Assembly: GCA_021018815.1 (NCBI GenBank)
Contig: JAITYX010000011.1
Location: 151,501 to 215,500 of the forward strand
Length of the DNA stretch: 64,000 nt
From: Talinum fruticosum
Lineage: Eukaryota; Streptophyta; Magnoliopsida; Caryophyllales; Talinaceae
Direction of reading: 5' to 3'
Position numbers and translations under genes: made by a program. Below are positions 55,905 through 64,000 of the stretch, piece by piece (position 1 is the stretch's first letter; each line of letters opens with the position of its first letter). Under the pieces are notes generated by a model. It worked only from the letters and a program-made list of their open reading frames with translations. It searched no databases and was not told the origin of the DNA.

Positions 55905-57694
55905 ACCTCCTTATGCTCTATGAGTATCTTTTTTGAGAAAGCGATCAATTTTCCCATTATTCGCCAACTCCCTAAGCGCCTTCTTTAACATGCGACACTC
56001 TGCAGTGTTGTGTCCGGTTTGTTCATGAAATTCGCAATATTTGTTGGAAGCTCGCACTTTCGCAGGAGTGGACATGGGAGGTGGTTTCTTGAGCATGGGA
56101 TGCCCTTTGATCTCCATCGGAATACTTTGGGGGTCGATGTTGAAGCGGTGGTCCACTTCATTTCTCCAAGACTTCTCTTCATTTCGAGGATTAAATTTTC
56201 CATCTCCTCCTTTCTTCCCGACCTCATCTCCTTCCTCTCGCGCAAATCTCTATGGCTCGAATAAAGTCGACCACCTTTCGGAGTGCTTCGCCAAGGTGGA
56301 CACCTTTTGTTCAGCGAGGAAAAATTTGAATCTTTCGCTTCGAGTCCGTTAAGGAAGGCAGTGTAGGCGACTCCGTCTTGCGAGTCGGAGATAACAACGA
56401 GCTCTCCATGAAACCTTCGGACATAGTCCTTAAGGGTCTCGTTTCTCCCTTGTTTAATCTTGGAGAGGTGGATGCTAGTCTTCTTCGCTTGCAACTCGCG
56501 ATAAATTGTGCAACGAACTTCTCACACAGACTTTTCAAAGGAAGAAATGCTCCCTTGAGGAAGATTGTTGAACCATTTCTACGCGACTCCCTTAAGTGTA
56601 GCAGGGAAGAATCGGCAATAGGTTGCGTCGTCCCCGTCCCGCAAGTACATATGAGACTTATAGTACGCCAGGTGATCTTCGGGATCGGTTGTGCCATTGT
56701 ATGGGTCAATATTTGGGACCTTTATCTTCTTTATTCGGGAGCATTCATAATCTTCTTCGAAAATGGAGTGTTGAAAGTGTGTTGGGTCGGCCTTGAATCG
56801 GAGCCGGAGACGGGAACGGCTCGGGGTTGGTGGCGTGGAACTTCCACCAGGGAAGGACTCTTCCTCCTCTCGGATCAAGGAGGAGTGCGCCCGGTCCTCT
56901 CCGACTTCTCGGGACCTTTCGGATTTGATTGCTCGTGATGCCTTTCTCTTGATCGCTCCCGCTCCCGGGCGTCGGACCGCTCTTGGTCACGCCTTGGAGC
57001 ATTGTAGGCTCGCCGAGAATTGCAGCTACGTGTAGTTAATCGTGCGGGACCGGCGGACCTTCTGCTCCTCTAGTGCCCTCGTTCCGTGTTTGGGGCAAGG
57101 GCGTCACCATGATCCTCGAACCAAGCGTAACGCCTACTGTGGGTGGCATAGGGGTCGAGGCCGTGTGTGAAGTGGCAATATTCTCGTTGGCTCTATGGAG
57201 AGCTTTCTTTGCCTCGATAATCCCTCGAGCATCGCCTTCTTCGTGACGCCTTGTCGGAAGGGCACTTGGCCGCTCAGGAGCAAGCATAGTTGGTGCCTCG
57301 GTTGGTTGTTCGGGGCTGCGTGGGAGGGCATCCCGCCCGAGAAGTAACCAACAGCCGACCTCCCGTGGGGTTGTGCCTGCACCCGGGAGGCGGGCGTAAT
57401 GGAAGGGCATGATTAGCATGCGCTATTCTATGGTGGCTCGCACTTGTTCTTGCACTTGTTGTGCGACAGTCGTTTTAAGGGGTCTCTATTAAGTTCGGAG
57501 AGCCCCTAGGATGACGTACCCCTCCGGCCCGGTGTGGCAGTTGCCGTAGACCGCCGAGATGATTCCACATCCTCGGCTTGAGGAGGGTCGCGGGATTGGC
57601 CCCTCGTAGGCATTGAACGATGAGGGTGAGGGACCGGTGGGTTGGTCGTGTCGCGCGTCATCTTGGATCGAGATCGAGTGCCACTGGTGACCAT
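55905..57694 (-). pseudogene. Element C gag, frameshifted
   Basis: Starts near 57694 (MVTSGTRSRSKM). The core has IKKIKVPNIDPYNGTTDPED and HLAYYKSHMYLRDGDDATYC at 56750-56640, with FVAQFIASCK, RNETLKDYVRRFHGELVVIS and a C-x3-H-x4-H-x4-C pattern (YCEFHEQTGHNTAEC, 56040-55990). Less decayed in the core than in A. Frame changes near 56590, 56330 and 56150. Confidence 0.78.
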
Positions 57695-57710
57695 ATGCTA
57701 CCTTCCTCCC

Positions 57711-57728
57711 CACGGACGGCGCCAAACC
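57711..57728 (-). other. Primer binding site of element C
   Basis: Minus strand ggtttggcgccgtccgtg next to the LTR, as in A. Confidence 0.6.
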
Positions 57729-58342
57729 TGTTTCCAGAGAAAACCTAGTTGATGATGTGGATGATGATTCGGAGAGAGGAAGATTTAACGCTTCGGTGCC
57801 GAGGACGTGGCACGACCGATCCGATTCTCGCGTGACAACCGCTTGAACCCGCAAAGGCGAAGCCCGGGTGGTGGATCCCGGGACCGCCCCTCCGACGCTC
57901 AAGTTAGTAATGAACTAGGTTGAATGGATCGAGGAGATCTTCCGTGATGTGCGTGGGGGATTCTTTGGGAGTCGAGAGGTTTTCCAAAGATGGAAGCTCT
58001 TGGGATGAATGTTAATGAATGTTGATGAACGCTGATGAACGTTAAGAGCTTGAGAGCTTGATAGCTTAGAAGCTTGGGAGATTATGATAAAGATGAGATT
58101 TGTGGAATGTGGAAAAGCATGTCCTATGGAGTTCGGAAATGATGTGTATTTATAGGGAGATTTTAAAGGGGTAAAATAGTAATTTACGATAGTTTAGGGA
58201 AACCCTAGCCTAATGGGCTTTGGGCTTTTACCCGACCCGTTAAGGGTTGGCTTGGGCCGGTATCTCCCTTATCCGACCGATTAGGCACAGTTAGCTAGTG
58301 ACGTGGCGGGTGAGCTGGAACTATCCGGAAAGTACCGAATCG
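57729..58342 (-). repeat. 5' LTR of element C
   Basis: 614 bp; on the minus strand CGATTCGG (first base changed from T) to GGAAACA. It keeps the ctataaatacacatca TATA region near 58150. Confidence 0.88.
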
Positions 58343-59087
58343 GATCCAAAAATAAAAAAGAAACGAAAAGAAAATGAACATATTACTCTATTATCCTTAG
58401 CCACCACAAAGGCTTGGGTAGTATTAGAGCACTTTTAATGGAGGCTTCGACGATAGGCGTGCCCGATTTAGTGCGTCGGATGAAACAAGACGTCCCATAG
58501 TGGAAGCGCGTGCGCATGCTCGTTTGTAGGCGCCTCCCGAGCGAAGTCCACTACACAATTATCTATCCGTAATTGGTTGACGAGAAGATGAGTTAGAGAT
58601 GGAATATGTCTGTCTACTGCAAAATGGAGCATTGAATTGGTCGAATTAAGAGATAGTTGGGAAATAGAGCATTGAAGTGGTCGAATTAATGAATAGAGTT
58701 AGAAAAATGAAAATAAAAAGAATAAAGCACCGTTAAAGAACAAAAGAGTTGAGGATAAAAGTACTGGAAGATTGGAAAGAATAAAGGGAAATTTACAGTT
58801 GGGTCTTATTTTAATTTAAATTTACGAGTGCGGTTTGAGGATTTTCGAAGGGTCATGTTTTATGTGGGCCCCACTCAAAGCTGATTGGGTTTGGCAAGGT
58901 AAAAAGACAGAGATGCCCTAACTAATAGTGGTTCGGTGTTTGAGGCTTGGGTGAAGCTTCCGTGTAAGGAATTAAAGGAATTCAAAAAAATTAAGGTCGA
59001 GCGCGAAGAGTGAGAGAGAGCTAAGCGAAGAGACAGAACCGGAAGAGTGAGAAGAAGAAGAAGAAGAAGAAGAAGAATTAGAACGAA
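58343..59087. other. Flank of element C, no gene recognised
   Basis: agagcacttttaatggaggc at 58428 resembles the ends of PIF/Harbinger-type elements (gagcatctccaatg class), but no second end was found. 59040-59080 is an aag/aga-rich run. Confidence 0.35.
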
Positions 59088-59099
59088 AGTGAGGAGGGC

Positions 59100-59336
59100 G
59101 TGAGAACGGTGATTAGGTCACCGCGCAGAGCGAGAAAAAAAGTAGAGGAAGGGCGAGACGAAGAAGGAGAGGAAGGGCGAGACGCAGAAGGAGAGGAAGG
59201 GCGCGACGCAGAAGGAGAAGAAGGGCGAGAAGAAGACGGCGAACAAGTAGACGGAGAAGAAGAGCGAAAACAAGTGGACCGAGAAGAAGAAGGAGGAACA
59301 ACATCGGAGGAGATCGAAGCCGATTTGTACCGGTAA
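59100..59336 (+). CDS. Glu/Arg-rich repeat ORF, possible first exon of the 61 kb gene
   Basis: 78 codons starting MRTVIRSPRRARKKVEEGRD, followed by tandem EEGRDAEG units encoded by a roughly 30 bp repeat (59145-59230). The stop comes in ggtaatttcg, which could instead be a splice donor, leading over 1.85 kb to an acceptor ctcgtag at 61178. The phase does not join cleanly to the ATG frame at 61191, so the link is unproven. Confidence 0.35.
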   Translation: MRTVIRSPRRARKKVEEGRDEEGEEGRDAEGEEGRDAEGEEGREEDGEQVDGEEERKQVDREEEGGTTSEEIEADLYR

Positions 59337-59339
59337 TTT

Positions 59340-61180
59340 CGAGTGCATTTCGAGGTTTTCGTTGAAATGATTTGTGTTGGGTGGGGGTTGTATTTTGTTT
59401 GAGAATGGGTCTCATTTCTTAGAATTGGAATGAAATATGTTGTGAATTTGGGATTTCTTTACGTGTTGGAAGTGGGTTCTATTTCAATCCGGATGTAAAT
59501 GTAGGTTAACTCAGACAAAGACATGAGAAAAGAAAGCGCAGACATTTATGAGAATAAAGTTTGGTATTTTGTGTGCTAATGTGCTATGTTAGTGTATAAA
59601 TTGAGGGTCGAAAATGGTATACATTTTGCTTGTCTCATATATATGTATAATATTTTGCAAATTGATGTATGTATAATATGAAACTCGGTATTTTGCAATC
59701 ACATTGTCTAATTTAAAACCATAAAGTCAGTATACCCGAGTAGAAGTAATTTAAATCACTAGAAAACAATACTGTGAAGAAATTAGAAAGAGAAAAAATT
59801 ACGAGTAAAGAAAACAGAGCATGCTCCGTATGGCCCTTGTGGTTGGCGGGTTTTGGGTAATTGATCGCGAGTCCGATTCGGTTGTTTTATAATTATAATT
59901 ATAGAATGGAGAAAAAGGTACCAATTACATAGATTTCAATTCAAAAGCAATAGCTGCTCATCCCCAGTTATTGTTTTGCTTATGAGAGTGGAAATTTGTT
60001 CGGGCATTGTTGTTGAGCTTTGTTGTTCCATTCATCGGTGTTGGCTATCCCCAATCCAAGTATATGGTTTGGAAGAGTAGATGCCCTGCCAAGCTAGTGG
60101 AATAACTTTTTATTCCTTCCTGCCGATGCTAAAGGAAGTTTATGCGAGTGTTCTTAATAATTTGATTACCCGAGTAGGTGGTATGATTTCCAATAGGTCT
60201 GCATGGTCAATAGAATAGAGTTATTCAGTTGGATCTTCCCAACATAACCGAACTCGTGTACTCCTAATAGTTTCACTATAGCGGTATTTTTGGTTGCAAG
60301 TGTGTGATAATAAGTGAAGCTCAAATTGCCAAGCTTCGGGGGCACCCCGACATACCTTATTGGTAGCTTACCTTTGGAAAATGTAGTCATTTGTAGGATC
60401 TGTAATTAAGTTTGAGGACTAAACCTAGCAAAAAAAATGTGCAATGCGTGAACATTACACAAGGGTAGAAAAGGCATAAAAGGAAATGCACGAGATATCG
60501 GTATTGTACGTGTTATTCGATTGTGTGTGAGATGAAAGGAATGGTTTCGATTATTAGGATTTGTTTGGATTGTTGTCATGAGTAATGGTTGTTGACATCC
60601 TTGGATTGAGTAGTTGCAGATTGCACTTTACATATGGAAAGTAGTGAAGTTTGTTGGCTATTGTGAAAATGCGAGTATTAGATTGGTTTTGATTGTTATG
60701 ATCGGTAATGGTTGTTGACATCGTAGGATTGAGTAGTTGCTGATTAGTTATTACATTTTGAAATGAGTGGTGGTGGCTTGTTAAATATAGCTGTACAACA
60801 TTGTGAAAATGCATTATTAGGAAAAAATTTGATTGTTATCAGCAATAATGGTTGTGGACATCCTAGAATTGGGTAGTTTCGATTTGGTATTACATACTGA
60901 GATGAGTTGTAGTTATTGTGAAGTTGAAGTCAATGTTGTAATTGTAAAACTTTGAATGTGAAAATGCATTAATGTGATTGGTTTGGATTGTTATCATGAA
61001 TAATGGTAGTTGACATTGGAAGATTGAGTAGTTGCAAATTTTGCATTAAATGTGAACATTACTGAAGTTTTGGTGGTTAGGTGATGTTTTTGAGGGCTTT
61101 CAGTCACTATTGTAATTTTCAGATACGAGTATGTTGAATGAAATATTGATATGTTTGTTGTGTTGTGTTCAACTCGTAGG
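59340..61180. other. Probable intron or spacer before the plant-mobile-domain-like gene
   Basis: AT-rich. Contains the degenerate tandem repeat at 60548-61060. A minus-strand frame at 60390-60166 is not recognised. Confidence 0.45.
60548..61060. repeat. Four degenerate tandem copies, about 123-155 bp each
   Basis: The block attgttatcatgagtaatggttgttgacatcc with gattgagtagttgc recurs with its gaca at 60594, 60717, 60857 and 61012. Each copy also has gtgaaaatgc and acatatgg/acattttg pieces. Confidence 0.78.
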
Positions 61181-61190
61181 TTGAAGAAAT

Positions 61191-62700
61191 GACCGGTAAA
61201 AGCGGAAACAAGCGGGGAAAGGCTGTGACAATCAATCCAATCCATGTCACACGACGTTGTACCCAAAGCCAGCGAGAATGTACGCAATGTCACCGATGAT
61301 GGGGAGGCATCTGCCAGGTAGAAAAAGCAGAGGACTTATGACATGGATGAGGAAGTGATGGAATTGTCGGAGGGTTCTAACATGGATTGGGAGCAAACAG
61401 ACACATCCGAAAGCGAAGATGTGTCGGCATTTACGGTGTCAATCTCGGAGGGAACATCGGACGAGCATGATTTGGGAGACCCTATGGACATGGACAGGCG
61501 GTATGGGAAGAGGACAACAAGTACATCCGGACGGGGGTACATACGGGTATATGTTTGGACGATGATGATGTTATCCTCCGATCCAAATGTATGTTAGGAA
61601 CGTTGGATACATTCAACGAAGTTTGGATGATTTTCATACGGAACTCGTGCGGGGACGGCGTTTGCACCTGTGCTTGATTATGGCCTGGTGGAGACCAATA
61701 GACACTTGACCCTTGTCTTGATAAAGCGGTGGGTTCCTCGGTGGAAGGCGTTCGAGAATAGGCGGGAGGAGGATGCCTTTTACCGTGTTTGATGTAATTA
61801 TGTTAACCGGGCTGCCGGGGACAAGGGTGAAGGTGGATTTGAATGGGCCACCAGTGTCGGCAAAAGTTGGCACACTACTTATGAGTCACATGGGAGAGTG
61901 GGAGAGGGAGTGGGTGGACTCAATTGTGCAACGTGGGTCGGGGAAGAAGCGCTATTTTCGCAAGTACGTCAATTGTATGGTCAACTTGGCAAATGAGCAC
62001 GCAACGAGCAAGAAACGGGGCTGTGGCTTAGGTCTGTATTGCTTGGATAGTCTTGAGTGGAGTTTTCTTCCCGCGTTCTCCTAATGGAGCAAATTGGCAT
62101 ATGCTTTGCGTTACGCGAGATGATCCCGACGCTTTGGGCCGGTATGCTTGGGCTGAAGCTATTTGGAGGGATGTGGTCAAGAACATTGAAGATACGCAGA
62201 GGAAGCTCTATACATCTGACCTCTCCCGGATAAATCTTGGTGGCTTTTGTGTCCTGCTGCAGGTAGGTCAAGCTTGTGTTGCTAAAGAAGTAGTGTTGTT
62301 TTCGTCCTGCTTGTGTATTCAATGTATGACCAGTATTGTACCATGTGAAACTAATTGATTTTACTTGTGCGGTTGTGGTTTTATGAGCATACCACACAGC
62401 ATAGCAATCAAGATGGACACCGATTCCCAAGGCTGCGTAGTTGGGGTAGAGTTCAGCACCCGCCCCACTACGACGCCGAGGCCATGGTTCGGTCCGTAAC
62501 GAGAGGAGGAGGTGAGACAATTGAGTATTTGTTTGTTATTGGCGAGATGGGTAGCCTTCATTGAACACGTATGTAGTTCCTCAATATGTTGTGGCTGTCA
62601 AGCTGCAGCTTGTACCTGTCCTGCATCCACGAGACGATGAGGCTGGGCAGGTAGTTGTCTCCGAATACATGCGGACGGATGATTTTCGGTTTTATTTGGA
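61191..62700 (+). pseudogene. Plant-mobile-domain/Ulp1-transposon-type protein gene, decayed
   Basis: Pieces in order: an acidic segment (ELSEGSNMDWEQTDTSES, 61343 on), TNRHLTLVLIKRWVPRWKAF near 61690-61750, MPFTVFDVIMLTGLPGTRVK from 61773, MGEWEREWVDSIVQRGSGKK, then FFPRSPNGANWHMLCVTRDD and INLGGFCVLLQ ending at a donor gtaggt (62262). A further exon LWFYEHTTQHSNQDGHRFPR lacks an AG acceptor. The last part is NTYVVPQYVVAVKLQLVPVL, ending before gtatgt near 62709. Frameshifts near 61600, 62040 and 62560 and a TAG at 61319 show decay. The layout recalls proteins carried by plant Mutator-like elements (inference). Confidence 0.55.
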
Positions 62701-62709
62701 GGACTCGGA

Positions 62710-63141
62710 GGTATGTCTTCATAGTTGTTGCATTTTGAAAGAATCCTGTACCCCTCATCCTTGCATAATGGTGCACTGGAGTAGTTGTCTTTTTGTCTTC
62801 AATAAAAGCTTCCTTCCCATAAAATTCAATGGTCCCCATGCGAAGAATAGTTGTGTGTCATGGGCAATTACACAGAATGCGTGGCTCGACGGCATAAGAG
62901 GGGAGGGGTTACCTGCTGCCTAATGCCAATAGTAACAACTAATATAATAAACATGAACGAAATACAACTGCTGCTGCCATGAAAAGATGGGGGATCGGCA
63001 TTTACTAACAAATTTTGAGCCCTTTCTATTCAAAACTAGTATTGGATTCATGCCGTGGCCATAAAATGAAAACCAAGGCAAATTACAACATATGCCATGG
63101 TTATATAGAAAAGCGAAGAGGAGCAACGGAGTTTGACATAC
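62710..63141. other. No gene recognised
   Basis: Continuation of the decayed gene or intron; no further family blocks could be read. Confidence 0.4.
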
Positions 63142-63240
63142 CTCCATTGCTCGTTGTTGTCCGTTGCCATCTTCATACTCAACAAAACCATAACAGTACC
63201 CCCGGCCGTAGTAAAGTTTACAAAACCAGGTCGTGGATCG
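63142..63240 (-). pseudogene. G3BP-like RRM exon fragment (RNP1 part)
   Basis: Minus strand: GRGYCYGFVEYEDGNGQQRA, then ME before donor gtatgtc. GYCYGFVEYED is an RNP1-type motif with the cysteine found in plant NTF2/RRM (G3BP-like) proteins (QxGFCFGFVEFE in that family). The 5' border of the exon is unclear. Confidence 0.5.
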
Positions 63241-63296
63241 AATACCATATGTTAAAAGGAGTAATGCAAACAATTAAACTTCCATGGCAAACATAC

Positions 63297-63405
63297 CTTA
63301 TTTCACTGCAATTGAATACCATTGTGCTTCATGGGCCCAATCTTTTCGAATTCCTTTTCAACTAGTTCACTTGTTGCTACATGGGCCCTTGTCCGTGAAA
63401 TTTTG
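63297..63405 (-). pseudogene. G3BP-like RRM exon fragment (helix 1/strand 2 part) with stop
   Basis: Minus strand: HVATSELVEKEFEKIGPMKH, then NGIQLQ-stop-NK before donor gtatg at 63296. The family has a block of the type ELxxEFKKFGPIKxxGIQVRxNK; the Arg after IQV/IQL corresponds to TGA here, a single C-to-T change of CGA. It precedes the RNP1 fragment in the right order, so a pseudogene copy (or an exon of a nonsense allele) of an RNA-binding stress-granule-type protein is inferred. Confidence 0.5.
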
Positions 63406-64000
63406 AGACAAGGTAAGTGTCCTTGTTTAGGATACTTGTGCATAATCACAGCGAATGCGAGTCCCATGCTCTTAAAATAATAAAATCAACCATGGAGATA
63501 TTGTTAGCCATAAAAAATTGTGTTAAGTAATACACACCTTCAAGAGGAAAACTAATATTCTTCAAAATTTCCTGAATGTTTTAACAATGAGCACACTTGA
63601 GAAGTTCACAAAGCATAGACTGTTCATTGTATATTACTCGTGGTTATATAGGCATATGAGGAACTAATGTGAAATTGAATGCTTTAAATGAGTCTATCAT
63701 GGAAATTGTTTGCACGGCTTCCACCGTTGTTATGGGTTCTATGATGATGTTTTGGAAGTCAATTTAGAGAGACATTTCGATCAAACAAAATAAATTAATT
63801 TGTTTTATGCTAACGACAACATTCTATCGACACATACACAAATTCGGACAACTTAGGAAGCAACATAAAATCACACAAGAAAAGAAAATGGGTATGGTCA
63901 GCTATAAATTTTCAAGTTGTCTTAGTTATGCTTTCATGTTCCATACCCCAAACAAGATCTAAACCTTCCCTTGCCTCCCATAAGCCTTTGATGCTATGGG
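63406..64000. other. AT-rich DNA, no gene recognised
   Basis: Should hold the upstream part of the G3BP-like pseudogene; only a possible micro-exon (acceptor attcag, donor gaaggtgtg, near 63533-63575, minus strand) was seen. Confidence 0.35.

Larger units (their letters stand above)
52255..58342 (-). mobile_element. Element C: internally deleted relative of element A
   Basis: On the minus strand: LTR (57729-58342), PBS, gag, protease, then directly the post-integrase part and 3' LTR (52255-52800). RT, both RNase H domains and integrase are missing; the join is between sequences equal to about 12900 and 15997 of A. It also lacks the nested Copia LTR, the G/A-rich block and most of antisense ORF 2. 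The bases next to the two LTRs (gcact and gatcc) do not match, so its ends may come from different insertions. Confidence 0.88.

Overview
The window is nuclear DNA of a flowering plant, probably a eudicot: split genes with GT-AG introns in AT-rich sequence, plant-type LTR retrotransposons, LINE remnants and many microsatellites. No tRNA, rRNA or CRISPR array was recognised. Genes are sparse and often broken; at least half of the window is retrotransposon DNA, much of it nested.

Layout. (1) 1-9547: most of one minus-strand gene for a MidA/NDUFAF7-type (DUF185) mitochondrial methyltransferase. Nine exons can be placed exactly; the 3' end lies beyond base 1 and the first exon is unresolved. (2) 9834-24751: element A, a 14.9 kb Ty3/Gypsy element of Tat type (518 and 595 bp LTRs, 5 bp target duplication AGTGT) with gag, protease, RT, two RNase H domains and integrase, then a long 3' part holding two antisense ORF regions, a G/A-rich block and a tandem repeat. 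A solo Copia LTR (16193-17763) sits inside it. (3) 24752-27100: flank of A, repeated in inverted orientation at 49878-52254. (4) 27101-32163: degenerate DNA with a LINE remnant, GGCCC-rich patches and an EF-hand exon fragment. (5) 32169-43028: element B, a structurally complete SIRE/Maximus-like Copia element (target duplication GCCTA) with gag-pol and an extra 3' ORF region; it separates two EF-hand exon fragments of one host gene. (6) 43476-49458: two nested solo LTRs of one family in opposite orientation (P with target duplication TGTTG; Q inside it with AATAG). (7) 52255-58342: element C, a minus-strand relative of A that has lost RT, RNase H and integrase and whose two ends lack a shared target duplication. 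(8) 59088-62700: a decayed plus-strand gene resembling transposon-associated plant-mobile-domain/Ulp1-type proteins. (9) 63142-63405: pseudogene of a G3BP-like RRM protein.

How the parts relate. A and C belong to one Gypsy family; the solo LTR in A and element B belong to one Copia family; P and Q to a third family. The target duplications order some events: A, then the Copia LTR inside it; P, then Q inside it; B into an intron of the EF-hand gene. The 2.9 kb inverted arms at 24.2-27.1 kb and 49.9-52.8 kb include both the A/C LTR and its flank, so they are a segmental duplication and not independent insertions.

Main points for a second look: the antisense ORF modules shared by A and C; the inverted duplication and chimeric element C; the nested opposite solo LTRs; and a pattern of small indels at CTCG/CTCGG sites and homopolymers, which suggests that some of the apparent frameshifts are consensus errors.
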